DNA of 64,000 bases from Sthenelais limicola. Its lineage: Eukaryota > Annelida > Polychaeta > Phyllodocida > Sigalionidae. The position numbers and the translations under genes are program-made. Of this stretch, positions 35,242 to 47,299 are shown one piece after another. Positions within the stretch are counted from its first letter, which is position 1. The number at the start of each line of letters is the position of its first letter. Under the pieces are notes generated by a model. That model was not told where the DNA came from, did no database searches, and saw only the letters and a list, made by a program, of their open reading frames with translations. The stretch is taken from assembly GCA_942159475.1 (NCBI GenBank), contig OW804097.1, positions 50,426,986-50,490,985 of the forward strand, in the 5' to 3' direction.

Positions 35242-36782
35242 ATGCCAGTCACACCGAAAGGGCGAACTTCTAGAACTAGCCAAAGAATAGTAAATATCCT
35301 ACAACAGGAAGAATTTTATAGGTCCCTTCTGGATATGCCTCCTAAGCCGGAGAAGATTAAGAAGATAAATAGAAAAACATCAGTTCATTCCGTCTCTGAC
35401 TCAGACGAAGAAGCCTCGTTAAAATCCAAGATGGCGGATGAGAATACGAAGCAGACTGCGGGGACAGCTTCGGCGTCGAGCAGTGTTTCGGGGAAAAGCA
35501 AAACCTCATTAAAGGCCAATTTGTTAAATGATTCGGATGAAGAAGTGATTGTCGAGGAGAATGAGGCCTCAAAGACTGTTAATTTGGAAAATAAAGAAAA
35601 GTCCGGGCCGGAAGTTCCCGCCAAAATTCCGGAGAGCTCCCAGGGTGCACCTAGCACTTCCGCCCAAGGCTCGAGCACCGAAGGAAGGCAGCCTTTGTTG
35701 ACAATACCGTCTCAGGATTGGTACAATCAGATGATGGGTTTCTACACCCCGCCTTACGGTTATTTTCCAGAGATGTATGAGGAAGAGGAAGTTGTAGAAG
35801 AACAACCTTCAGCTAACGTAGTAGTTCCTCCTCCGAAACCTGATGTTTCAAAACCAGTGGAGACAGAAGGGGAGTCGGCCTCACTGAAGGCCGCCATTGT
35901 TGCGGAGAGTGAACCTCCTCCGATCTCCCTACTAGCCTTGTGTGAAGAAGAGGCGGAACAGATTCCTGATGATGTTGTGGGCCCAGAGTGTTCTACCCTC
36001 TTGAAGGACATGGTAAACAATTTCTTGTCAAAATCTAATAAAAGTGCTGAGAAATGGGTGAAAGCTTCCCCGAGACCATCCAATCTTCCTGGTCTTAAAT
36101 CTCCACGTACCGAGACGGTGGTTTATAAATCGGTGGCCCCGAGACACAAGCTCTTTGATAATCAGTGCAGAAACATGCAGGTAAACTTGACCTCAGCTTT
36201 GTCGGGAATGATATCTACAATGTCGGTCTTACTTGAGAGAGAGCCCGAGCTGAAAGTGTTAGGCCCGGCCGGCCTTCAGCTGAAAAATGCAATGAAGTTG
36301 GTTGCGTTTACACATAAAGAGCTTAGCCTCAGGAGAAAAGAGGCTCTTCATGGAGTGGTTGACAACACTTATGCTCCAATGTTCAAACCTGATTCTCCCC
36401 CCTCCGAGGACTGGTTGTTAGGAGGAGACATAGCCGAAGCTATGCGTGTGTGTGAGCAAGACAAGAAAGTTATGGAGAAACTGTCTCGTCGCCCGCAATT
36501 CTCTGGTAATAACCGGGGTTTTCGGGGACACCCCTCTTCCTTCAGGGGGGGAGGGGAGGAAAGAGATTCCAGAGATCTCAGAGATTTGCCTTCAGCAAGA
36601 GGGGACGTTTCCAACATCCCCAGAACTGGAATTTTCAACCTCGGATGTTCATGCCTTTCCCGGGAGTGCCACAGCCACACTGGCAGCAACAGCAGCCTGC
36701 TCAGAATCCATGGTTCTACAACCAGAGGGCTCCGTTCCAGGGTCAAGAGTTGACGATGGCCCCTCTCCAGAGGAAGAAGTAA
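35242..36782 (+). pseudogene. DIRS ORF1 (Gag-like), frameshifted in a G-run
   Basis: ATG at 35242 (MPVTPKGRTSR). The N-terminal half is acidic and Ser/Pro-rich. The conserved part contains LGPAGLQLKNAMKLVAFTHKEL and WLLGGDIAEAMRVCEQDKKV, typical of DIRS ORF1. Within GGGGGGGAGGGG at about 36545-36557 the frame slips. The native RG-rich then Gln/Trp-rich C-terminus continues in the next frame to TAA at 36780-36782. A one-base indel in the homopolymer is the likely cause, or a sequencing error. The stop overlaps the ATG of ORF2 as TAATG. Confidence 0.75.
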
Positions 36783-39389
36783 TGGACGTAGATGATCAGG
36801 TGGGTGACTGTGGAATTGTATGCATAGCAGGTAACATTAGACACTTTATCAGTAACTCGAAAACGTTGACTAGAGATAAGTGGATCTTAGACTTAGTACG
36901 AGGCCTTAAAGTGGCTAAGATCGCTGGGAATAAAAATCGGGATTTGTGTAAAATATAACAAGAATTTGATTAAAACTATGTCAGGTGTTCTCAAACTTAG
37001 TTCGAATTGTTTCTATCTATCCTGGGTTGCTTTTTATTATGATTAGTCAATACGAAATGACCACGGTGAAGGCATGACACGTTTTCATTTTGAAACAGCA
37101 GTAACTGGGTCATGACGCACTGACAGAGGACGTCACAAAAATTTACGCAAACCTCCGCAGCAGGAAACTTGCCTGTATCTGTTTGTTTTATATGTTTAAA
37201 CCTATATACAATTCTTTAAAATACTTCCAATATGCTGATTTTTGGTAAGAAACGCATCCCACTGGCTTTGTGCAGATCAAATACACATTATATACGCATC
37301 CAGTGAGAGAGAGTAGTTACGGTATAGCTTTGTTTACATCATGACGTTCGCTCTGACAATGCGTCAATGACGGCCGTCACGGAATGCGTGTGCGTCATTG
37401 GTACTTGCATAACGGCCGCGCTGTGCCAGTTATTTTGGTCTGGCAGACCAAAATAGTTTTCAACGGAAAGGTTCGGAAAATAACCCACAAATATGAGTTT
37501 ATATGATCAAATCAGGAAAGTTGTGGGTAAAGGTTATTCAATTGTATTCAATTACTATAGCTTTGACCAAACTCTCATAAATGAGTTCTGTGATCGGCAA
37601 GTGCCACTTTAAGGTACCTCTAGAATTTATCCCTATTCAGTTGAAAGAACCTGCGCCTTTCAATTTTTCAGAAGAACAACAAGGGGTCGTATCGGATGAG
37701 GTGTTAAAGCTACAGAAGAAAGGGGTCCTAGAACCGTGTGTGGATGTCTTTCCACAAGTTATCTCTAATGTTTTTCTTCGGCCGAAGCCGGGAAATAAAT
37801 TTAGAATGATTTTAGATCTAACCGACTTTAACTTAGGTGTAGTGTACGAACATTACAAGATGGCGTCTTTACAGACAGCTTTAGACATTATGAGACCCAA
37901 TATGTTTATGGCGTCAATAGATTTGCAAGATGCGTATTACACAGTTGCAATTGATGAACAATTCAGACGATTTTTTAGATTTAGGTGGAAAAGTGTCCTT
38001 TATCAGTATATGGCTTTGCCAATGGGCCTGGCTTGTGGTCCTCGTTATTTCACAAAGTTGCTTACACCTGTCTTTTCCTCTCTAAGGGAGAAGGGTCACA
38101 TTTGTTTTCCTTACCTGGATGATTCGTTCATCGGGGGTTTTTCCATGTCTTCATGTGAAAAAGCAGTTTCAGAAGTAAAGAATCTTTTGGAAAGTCTTGG
38201 ATTTGTGATTAACTTCACTAAATCCTGTTTCAAACCAAGCCATTCGCTGGTATTTTTAGGATTTATTCTAAATTCAGTAGATATGACTGTGACCCCTACT
38301 TCCGATAAAAAGGAAAAGATATGGCGTGCTTGCCAAGAGGCAAAAGAGAAACCTCAAATTAAAATTAGAGAAGTTGCAGGTCTTATTGGCCTGATGGTGG
38401 CTTATTCAGTCGCCAGTGATTATGGAGGTAATCATCTCAAGGAGTTAGAATACGATAAAAATGTCGCTTTGGAACAAAACAAAGGAAACTTTGATAAGTA
38501 CATGAATATTTCGCCGGAAGGCTGGTTTAATATTGACTGGTGGCAAATTAACGCGGAGTTCTTGGTAAAAGATTTGCAAGTGTCAGAACCTGAAATTGAT
38601 TTGTATTGTGATGCCTCAGACGAAGGTTGGGGAGCGACCTGTAGTGGCCGTTCTACGCAAGGTAGATGGTCTCCAGAAGAGTGCCACTTTCATATTAATG
38701 AGAAAGAGATTCTTGCAGCTCTTTTTGGTCTCAAAGCACTTTGTCCAGTCCAGGATAAGTTTATCAGAATTCACTCAGATAATACGACTTGTGTGTCTTA
38801 TGTAAATAAGAAAGGTAGTGTAAAATCACAAAGCTGTCACAGACATGCAAAATTGATCTGGCTCTGGGTAGAACGTCAGAATAATATGTTGGTATGTACC
38901 CATATTCCTGGGAAATTGAATGTCATAGCAGATTATTATTCGCGTAAGTTTCTGGATACTCCTGAATGGGAGCTGTCCTGGGATGTATTTGCTTTCATTG
39001 TCTCTGTCTTTGGCGAGCCAGAAGTAGATCTGTTCGCTTCGCGAATAAACAAAATACTAGACAAATTCATATCCTGGAAAGAGGATCCTGAAGCTTTAGC
39101 GATCGATGCTTTTACTATTTCATGGAGTAACATGTTCTGTTTTTGTTTTCCTCCTTTTAGTATAGTAGCCAAGGTTTGGCAGAAGATACAAAGAGAACAG
39201 GCAAAGGCTATTCTAGTAATGCCAGATTGGCCGGGCCAAGCGTGGTTCGCTCCGGTAATGCAAACAGCTGCAGAGTCAGTGGTGATCCCTCCACGGAGGA
39301 ACAATTTGGCACATCCGAACCCAAAGAAAAAGGACGATCCGTTAAGAAAAGTTGGCCTGGTGGCCTCCCTTTTTTGGCCAGGAAATTAA
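36782..39389 (+). pseudogene. DIRS ORF2: RT, RNase H and methyltransferase-like domain, split by a MITE
   Basis: ATG at 36782 overlaps the ORF1 stop (TAATG), suggesting termination-reinitiation. The N-terminal segment (HFISNSKTLTRDKWILDLVRG) reaches 36909. A TTAA-flanked MITE intervenes and the frame resumes at 37613. If one TTAA and the insert are ignored, the two halves are in phase. After the break: RT with FPYLDDSF active site, RNase H with DASDEGWGA and a conserved HSDN, then PEVDLFASRIN and PPFSIVAKVW, the methyltransferase-like module of DIRS. The 3' end overlaps the recombinase frame by about 210 bp, as in other DIRS elements. Apart from the MITE no lesion is evident. Confidence 0.88.
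36906..37612. mobile_element. 699-bp MITE with TTAA target duplications inside DIRS ORF2
   Basis: TTAA at 36906-36909 and 37609-37612 flanks a body with inverted ends (AGTGGC outermost, GATCG and GATC further in). No ORF occurs inside. The TTAA target points to a piggyBac- or Kolobok-type transposase acting in trans. The interior holds TGACG/CGTCA words near 37340-37400 and a GGTCTGGCAGACC palindrome near 37438. It is a clean insertion that dates after the DIRS element. Confidence 0.85.
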
Positions 39390-40283
39390 GACAAGCTGGG
39401 TTATCGGAGAGTATGATCGAGTTTATCTCTTACTCCTGGAGAGACTCAACAAAGAAATCTTACACTACGTATTTGAAAAAGTGGGCGGTGTTTTGCATTA
39501 CGCGACATGTGGACATTAATGATCCAGGTATGAACCATATAACTGATTTCTTAGTTCAACTAGCAAAGACGGGGTTGTCTTACAACTCAGTAAATATGGC
39601 GAGGTGCGCCATTAGTTCGATAACAAAAAATTGTCCAAATGGTGATACCACTGGTAAGAATGAATTTGCCTGTAGAGTCGTGAGAGCCTCTTATAATATC
39701 AATCCGCCGAAACCCAGGTATTCCTCCTTCTGGGATGTAGGAAAGGTTTTCTCTCTGTTTAGAGAATGGGGTCGGACGTCGAAATTATCATTACTTAGAC
39801 TGAGTCAAAAGACAGTAGTTTTACTACTTCTTACATCGGCCCAAAGAGGCCAAACTATTTGGAGCTTGACTTTAACAGGTCTAGAAATTCACGAAAATAA
39901 ATTGATCTTCAGACTTCAAACGTTGTTGAAACACAACCATCCGGGTGACCCGCTTGACGTGTTAACTATTCCCAGGTATGAGAAAGAGAGAGTAATTTGC
40001 CCGTGGCACACAGTGCGCACGTATTTGAAGGTAACCAGTCCCTTAAGAGGTACGGGGGACAGATTGTTTATTGTTTCAAGACCTCCATACAATGGGGTGT
40101 CGAGAACCGCACAGCACCAGAGGTGCAGTCACGTCTATGGCATGCAAGTTAGGCGTTGATGTAAATGTTCTGCTTAGACAAGTGAGTTGGAAGAATGCCC
40201 TTACTTTTGGGCGCTTTTATAACAAAGCGATTGAGGATTTTGAGGGCTCTGTAGCCCATAGGGTGTTAAATAACGTTCAGTGA
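39176..40283 (+). pseudogene. DIRS ORF3: tyrosine recombinase, broken
   Basis: The first frame overlaps ORF2 and encodes the core-binding domain (SWRDSTKKSYTTYLKKW). It continues into the catalytic domain with the first Arg in LLLTSAQRGQTIW. Around 40100-40115 the reading jumps frame and appears to lose some 30 codons relative to family members. The second frame resumes with the H-x2-R motif (PHSTRGAVTS) and the nucleophile Tyr region (TFGRFYNK), ending at 40283. Catalytic residues are all recognisable but on two frames, so no active recombinase is expected. Confidence 0.85.
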
Positions 40284-40492
40284 TGTTATTCTGGTTCTTG
40301 AGAAAAAAGTTAAGCCTGGAGGTTCAGCCAGGAACAAAATGTGTGAACTTGTTAAATGAAAAAATGGGAAAAAATTTGCCTTGTCAACTTAATTGGACAA
40401 TAAATTGAAGATTTGCAAATGAATGTGTCTATGTTATTGAATGAATAGATACTTAAAAAACAAAAGGGTTTGAGGTAGTCTAGCTTTGAAAT

Positions 40493-40599
40493 CTCACCGA
40501 GTCTCGTCAACAACGGAGTGTTGCCGAGGGATAATATTTCAGTTAACCGAAATACTTACTTGAGGATTAACTGGGATTATCCCGAGGTTGTTGATGGGA
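40493..40599 (+). repeat. Internal complementary region of the DIRS element
   Basis: 40493-40535 is complementary to the left tip and 40533-40599 to the right tip (about 40784-40861). They meet at a shared ATT. This is the template for rejoining DIRS ends into a circle. Confidence 0.85.
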
Positions 40600-40747
40600 C
40601 ACGGCGTTACTGTTTTACGCACAGGATAGTGGGGGTTTCAGTTCTACAAGCTCACCCTCGTGATAATATTATAATGTATTATTTGTTTGTTATTTGTTGT
40701 GTTAATTATTTAGGAGAGTTTTTCGACTACCTCTCTCCCCTCTTTAA

Positions 40748-40861
40748 ATACTGCCGTCATGTGATACGTTCCCGCCTCTCACCTAGTCCCATCAACAACC
40801 GTGTTACCTCGGGATAATCCCAGTTAATCCTCAAGTAAGTATTTCGGTTAACTGAAATATT
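40748..40861 (+). repeat. Right inverted terminal repeat of the DIRS element
   Basis: ACTGCCGTCATGTGATACGT onward inverts the left ITR. The outer part to 40861 extends past the left ITR, as is usual for the longer right end. Confidence 0.85.
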
Positions 40862-41430
40862 TTTAAACTTCATGATTTTGCACACAGGCTCAAACTTTTG
40901 TAACTGGCTGACTAGCTGTATGATATATGATATTGAACTTGAAGTTGGACTTAATTTTGTACCACACTACTCACTAGCCTGTTTTATACGGTTACCTGAC
41001 CATGATTCCCCATTTATTGGTATCAGTAAAAGTATATATGGGCTCATTATAAATAAGTAATTTGAAAAAAAAAGGCTTTACCCCAAGAACTAAACAACTG
41101 CGCTCATTTCGTGAGAAAGGGCCACATACAGTAGGCCTACTGTATATATATTTTTTCAAATAATTAGGCCTCAGAATTCAGGATAATTTTGATTTAGGCT
41201 AAAAAGAAGGAAATTACTATTAATTTAGTTATGTATTTCTATGGTAATTTGTCAAGATAAACCAATTTTCTATATGAACACAGAACTAAAACAATCTACT
41301 CTAGTTCTGTGATAAATATGAATAATTATGTACAGTAGCTGCCCCTGTTTATCACCGGGTAGACATGCCCTCTTTCCTTCATGTCCCTTTCCCACGGGTA
41401 GAACTTATAAAATAAAGGTTCAAACAGACC
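40862..41430. other. Non-coding, includes one copy of a short dispersed motif
   Basis: AT-rich with no exon seen. 41336-41370 is an inverted copy of the roughly 35-bp motif found again at 54583, 55569 and 55885. Confidence 0.55.
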
Positions 41431-42043
41431 TGGACGATTTGGCGTCAAAAGTGGCCATATTTATGGCCTATACAGGTCATACCGCTTAAGATTTTAACCA
41501 CGCCCCCTTTATTTCGAACTGCCAGCTTTATACTCGACTCTGCATCGATCGTGTGAAACTGCTATTTCCCGGCATCCCATCGACCCAAACAATGTCTCCA
41601 GGCCTAGGGAAAATGTATAGACTTAGGTTGCCTCCAATACAACAAGGTCTTTCTGGTATAATACGTGAGAAATAACCGATTCCCTGACCCCTATGCTAAA
41701 GCATGAACAGATATTTTACCCTGCGTACGGCCGCATGGCATCTTCGGTAACACTCGGCATCGCATCTTCGGTATGCTCCGGGGAAAAAATCGACCAATCA
41801 CAGGGCGCGTTACATCAACCTTCAGCTAGGCTCTCAGCCAATGGGATCACCCCTTCCAAACGTTACTCGGCAAGCCATGTAGACGGCCCGTAGGCCGGAA
41901 ACATGGCTCATCTCGGCGGTGGGTGGGTTACGGTGTTGTTGAAGACTTTTTAAATAGCCTATAAAGGTTTCATTATCTGCCAAACATTATAATATCCTAG
42001 TTAATTTCTTTGACTTTGTTGTTATCTGGTGCCACTAACCCTC
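41431..42043 (+). repeat. 613-bp tandem duplication, copy 1
   Basis: Starts TGGACGATTTGGCGTCAAAA and ends CTAACCCTC. It holds two CCAAT-type words (GACCAATCAC, AGCCAATGGG) and a 66-codon frame. That frame is preserved in copy 2 only because the copies are almost identical, so it is not evidence of coding. Confidence 0.85.
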
Positions 42044-42143
42044 TGGACGATTTGGCGTCAAAAGTGGCCATATTTATGGCCTATACAGGTCATACCGCTT
42101 AAGATTTTAACCACGCCCCCTTTATTTCGAACTGCCAGCTTTA

Positions 42144-45053
42144 AATAGGGCTTCCACTTACACGTCAAACGTGACCACCGTCAAGAGTGGCCAGTGGCGA
42201 CGGTCGAACGGTGACCACCCATGGCCATTTCTGACCGTCGCTCTTGACCGTCCTCGGTATACACATACACGTCAAAAAGTGCCAAAATGGTAACCGTCGG
42301 ACGGTCCACTAGGAGGCACCATCCGACGGTCCATGGTATCCACTTGTACGTCGGACGGTCCCCTAGGGACCACCAGACTTTTGATTTAATACTGTATGGG
42401 CATTTCTGGTCATATTTCTACATATATATTAGCAAAGCATCGATCTCCAGACTCTACCAAACTCTCCTTGAATATTACCAGATATATTAATTAATTTTGT
42501 ACATTTATTTTTATTATTTGAATTGATTTATGTAGAATCATTGCCATTTTCACTGAATATTTCGATCTGCATCAACAGATTAAAGCTTAATAATCACCCC
42601 CCAGGGTAGTGATCAAGCTTGCCCTTACCCTATACCAAGGCTTGTACCCAACCCTAGGCTAATCCTAATATAAGGCAGGTCTAAACGACTCAAAACATAG
42701 CTAAAATACATGCAATACATTTGTTTGAATATGCCTTACATGTTCTCAATAAATAATCCTTCAATATAATTTCTTTACATAATTATCGCAATACCAATGT
42801 CACCTATCATGATAGGATTGAAGTAATAATATAAAAAATAATAGAATAACATAATATATTCTTCCCTCTTGTGGAGAGGGGCCCATTTACTGGTTGTTTC
42901 ACTCTTTACATGTGTTTTATCTGGTGTCTATTGTATTACATATAGTAGAATATTTCGCGGTATGATGTGAGAAACATGAGCTACAATAGTCAAAGAAATG
43001 ATATGTATATAACGTAAGAATGTGAATTGGAATTCAATATTTAGGATTTTGTTTAGGCAACAAAACAAAACATCGACAGGGTCGACATACGTGTTTTGAT
43101 ATGATATTGTAAATGCATTGGCCTTATTTCTAATAATAATTAAAAAAAATATACAGAATATAGGTGGAGTAAATCAAAATCGTTGCTTCTCATACCTACC
43201 AGACCCCACCCCCCTATTAAGGGGTACCCACACAGAGCTCATTTTACAGCCGATTTGGCCTTAAGATTATTTCCACGATTTAATTCCAACCCCCGATTAG
43301 TCGTAGGATCCTAAGACTAATCGTATGACCAATCGTGTTACTTTTTGTTCCCCAATTTGGAGGTCACAGGGCCGATTTCAACGTACGATTTAGTTGTACG
43401 ATTAGTAACAGTTCTACGATCTGTATTGCCAGTGTGGGTTGTGTCCCGATCAGTTGTAGCTTTTCCTATAATGGTTTATGACAGATCAGGACATGCCCTG
43501 CGACATTCCATTTAATGGAATGTCGCGGCCAAAATTGCTTTTTCCGACACTTTTTTTTTTTTTACCGAAAACTCAAAATTCTATAACTTCTGAACTATAA
43601 AAGATACATTGTGTTAACATCAAATAAAAGATAATTTTGTTGTCTACACATGATTTAATATACACAAACCTGTAGGATAGATATCTTGGTCGGTATTCAA
43701 GAAAACGTGAAGTGAGTGCCACCTAGTAGGCCTTTTGACAGATTTCCCCAATCATATATGCATACGAGTGAGCAATTCCACCAATTGGTCGTCATTTGGC
43801 TAAAAATTCTTAATCTTTTTAAATTGCTTCTTATTGATTTATTATTTTTCGTACATAAACTACACATAATCATTGGTGATACTATAGACGAAATTGGGAA
43901 TATATTTTAAAGAGCGTAGCCTCCATAGAGGTAGGAAGGTGAAGGTATAGGCATATGGCCATCGATAATTAAAATTTTAGGTACATTAATATATTATGAC
44001 ACAATGAGTTATAACAAGATCGTGTCTAGAATCTTTAGACCAAATGTCACTATTTCCCTGAATCGGGGCAGATTTGGGCTATGTGTGGGTCGATTTGGGC
44101 TCTGTGTGGGTCGAAAAAAGTCTCCCGATTCTGATTTTTTTACAAAATAATTGGTGCCACGATCAATCATAGATGTTGAAATCGTACGATTTAGCCAACT
44201 TTCATAAACGATTTTAGTGTTTTCAGAAATTAGAGCGGCCGTCACAGCCAACTAGTGGCTCAATATCACTGGATATGCATTCGGTTATTAATTAAATCAT
44301 TAATCCGATTATATCACATATATTTAGTCAGTTTGTGCAAGAGCTATCCCCGGTAGTGTATGTTGGAAACTTAATTTAATATAGACAATTCTTGGACATT
44401 ATTATAACATCCTCATTACAGGGGGCAATAATGCAATGCTCAGAGTAAACATATTAGTTAATACTAACAAATATTCATACATATTTCCACTTTTTAAGTC
44501 GAAATAATCACTAAAATACCAATAACTAATCATAAATCAATAGAAATGATGAGAATAAATGTACAGATGAACTCCAAACTATTCACCAAAATGGTCATAA
44601 GGATATTCTGCACAAGGAAAACACCCACATATCGAAATAGACAGTAAAATAAGCCCAAAATGGCTCTAAATTAATAAAAATCGAATAAAATGATAAAAAT
44701 AAACTTAAAATAAATGTACAAATGCACTGCAAAATGTTCACATGTATCAAGCAGAGGCATCCAAGATAATAACTAACTTCGTTATGGCCACAAACACTAA
44801 AAACAAAAAGATAGATTTTGCTTTGGTCACTTTTGACCGTCCCTTGACGGCTGCCCCTCCGGTCAAAGAAGTACCCCCTGACATCTTTGACGGGAGCATG
44901 GACGGTCAAACGGGAGGTATGGACGGTCAAACCGTCCCATGCGACCGTCCGACGGTCGCCTCGGTATCCACTTACACGTCGGTCAAAATGTGCCATGGCA
45001 CCGTTCGACGGTGACCGCGTGGTACCGACCGACGTGTAAGTGGAAGCCGCGCT
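42144..45053. mobile_element. MITE-1: 2.9-kb non-autonomous DNA transposon, TTA target duplication
   Basis: Ends carry inverted GGCTTCCACTTACACGTC and are flanked by TTA (42141-42143 and 45054-45056). Both subterminal regions are packed with GACGGTC/GACCGTC words and with GGTATCCACTTGTACGTC-type blocks (about 42338 and 44961). The interior shows AT-rich filler and an ACCCACACAGAGC inverted pair (43218 and about 44095), perhaps a nested element. No transposase ORF is present. A TTA duplication suggests PIF/Harbinger mobilisation. Confidence 0.78.
43500..43526. repeat. Perfect 13-bp palindrome
   Basis: GCGACATTCCATT is mirrored by AATGGAATGTCGC around a single T. It lies inside MITE-1 and would extrude as a hairpin. 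Confidence 0.8.
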
Positions 45054-45571
45054 TTATACTCGACTCTGCATCGATCGTGTGAAACTGCTACTTCCCGGCA
45101 TCCCATCGACCCAAACAATGTCTCCAGGCCTAGGGAAAATGTATAGACTTAGGTTGCCTCCAATACAACAAGGTCTTTCTGGTATAATACGTGAGAAATA
45201 ACCGATTCCCTGACCCCTATGCTAAAGCATGAACAGATATTTTACCCTGCGTACGGCCGCATGGCATCTTCGGTAACACTCGGCATCGCATCTTCGGTAT
45301 GCTCCGGGGAAAAAATCGACCAATCACAGGGCGCGTTACATCAACCTTCAGCTAGGCTCTCAGCCAATGGGATCACCCCTTCCAAACGTTACTCGGCAAG
45401 CCATGTAGACGGCCCGTAGGCCGGAAACATGGCTCATCTCGGCGGTGGGTGGGTTACGGTGTTGTTGAAGACTTTTTAAATAGCCTATAAAGGTTTCATT
45501 ATCTGCCAAACATTATAATATCCTAGTTAATTTCTTTGACTTTGTTGTTATCTGGTGCCACTAACCCTCTG

Positions 45572-47111
45572 GACCCGGAGGGGGGACAGCCCTATGCGCA
45601 CACACATTCTGCTTCACAGCTTTTTAGCACTATGTAAAGTGTATGCCCCAGTGCGACCCGCTAATAAAAAGCAGTCCATTCACTGGTCAGACTGCAAGCT
45701 TTCCTAGAGTGGCATAGTGCGCGACTGCATACTGCACACATTGTCAATCACCATAGATTTTATTTTGATAAGTATGTGCTCAGTGCGTTCATTTCAGTGC
45801 TTCAGAACGCACAACAAATCCACACTCAGTTACCCTAGCATAGCCGTTTTGGGTTACTATCCCCTATCCCTTATACTAGAGCTTCTTGCACCTGGAATTA
45901 ACCCAACACACCAAGATGAAATAATTACAATAAAATGGTACAGAACCATGTAACCACAGCAGGCGTGAAAAGTGACATTACCTGGCACTCCACTCACCAA
46001 TAACTGGCATTTCACACTCACCTGTCGCTCATTACACCCACCTCTCCCTCCCTATTACCCCTCTGCACTAAACCAAACAGTGTCAATTGTGCATTTTAGC
46101 ACTAGAGGGCGCTACAGGCAAGCCTGTCATTATTACTAATTCTTCTATATTAAAAGCACAACCCATGTAGTATTTTGACATAACATGCACTATTGGAATT
46201 AACCATTATATATCTTCATTTGTTTTCGGTGATATTCTTCTATATATTTTCTGTGTAATCATTTGTGGGCGATTGTTGAGGATGTGTAATCAAAACACCT
46301 CCAATCATTTACATATGTATATGTACTGTACCCCCCAGTGGGTCTACCAACTAAACAAGCCACAACCTACACCACACAAAGGGAGAATGATAGACACCTA
46401 CGCTCATGTGGACACTGTCTGTGGCAAAATGATGAATAAGTGGATGTCTTTCTAAGGATGCTCTATCAGTGGTTATTGTCAATTGTTGGGTTCCTCAGCA
46501 GCTCTAATTGGATAATCGTTTCATCTGAATGTTCATTAAAACTATTCATAACTTAATGAAAATTTACCCTCAAACCAGCTAAATATCATGCACATAAATG
46601 AGCATTTTAATGCTTTATAATATACTGTATTGAATAAGATTGCTATATATAGCTTGATGGTACACATGCTACTTATTAGTACTGTGTTTTGAGGTGCTAC
46701 ACAGTAGTGCCTCCTGACCCACAACAAGCCTACAACACTGCTGCCTGTGAAACAGTGCAACAAGTAGTAATCAAAATAACTTGTGAGGAGTGTTACGTGT
46801 CGAATGGTAGGGCGGGACACCTAACAAGTTGTGTGTTAAAATCTGGCGCCCCAGTGCAAATGTGTCCATCGGGAGGGGAAGCCCAGGAGGGAGGATAACG
46901 GGGGAGATAGGGAAGGGGGAGGAAGGAAGGGACTAGGATAAGGGAGGGGGGAAAAGGGGTTTTGTATGTCACCTCTGCTAGGTATTTTTTATTCGAACTT
47001 ACTTTTTAAAAAAAATTTAGGGTGGGGTATGGGGGGAGAGGGGGAGAATGGGGGGGACCCTGGAGAGAGAAAACTGAGGGAGATGGGTGAGTTGATACAT
47101 GCACAGGGGAC
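45572..47111. other. Non-coding spacer
   Basis: No exon or element end is recognised. 46850-47060 is strongly G-rich on plus (GGGGGAGAGGGGG types), resembling the G-rich tracts near 54545 and 55850. Confidence 0.5.
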
Positions 47112-47207
47112 AAAGGTTGAGTTATAAATGAGCTTTATTGGGTCAACAGCTATACAGGGCCATGCCAGTTGGAGGCACTGTCTTGGCCAACTGACTATAT
47201 CCAGACA
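47112..47207 (-). repeat. 3' LTR of the old gypsy relic
   Basis: Shares GAGCTTTATTGGGTCAAC, GCTATACAGGGCCA and GGAGGCAC with 55430-55529. It is followed on plus by CGCCCCTCTGAAA, the polypurine tract on minus. Confidence 0.75.
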
Positions 47208-47299
47208 CGCCCCTCTGAAATACAATAACAGAATGGTGAATGTGATGGTTGTATATAAGTATAAAGAATAACAATTATGAAATTATATATCTAGGAGAG

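Larger units (their letters stand above)
34944..40861 (+). mobile_element. DIRS-type tyrosine-recombinase retrotransposon, defective
   Basis: The left end (34944 to ~35012) is an inverted repeat of the right end (about 40748-40861), strongest in GGTGAGAGGCGGGAACGTAT. An internal complementary region at 40493-40599 is complementary to the left tip joined to the right tip. The joint shares ATT, which implies the circular-junction template used by DIRS elements. No target duplication is expected. Order is gag-like, RT-RNase H-methyltransferase-like, tyrosine recombinase overlapping it. Without the MITE insert the element is about 5.2 kb, normal for the group. It is defective through a gag frameshift, the MITE and a recombinase lesion. 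Confidence 0.92.
42044..45571 (+). repeat. 613-bp tandem duplication, copy 2, split by MITE-1
   Basis: The first ~100 bp (42044-42143) and the remainder (45054-45571) match copy 1 across the insertion. Copy 1 serves as the intact reference for the insertion site. Confidence 0.85.

Noticed and set aside
40862..41060. Other half of the LINE beyond the DIRS element
   Set aside because: Minus-strand translation shows no reverse-transcriptase sequence, so DIRS insertion into an intact LINE is not supported.
41693..41893. 66-codon frame repeated identically at 45219-45419
   Set aside because: Preserved only because the 613-bp unit is a recent tandem duplication; no independent coding evidence.
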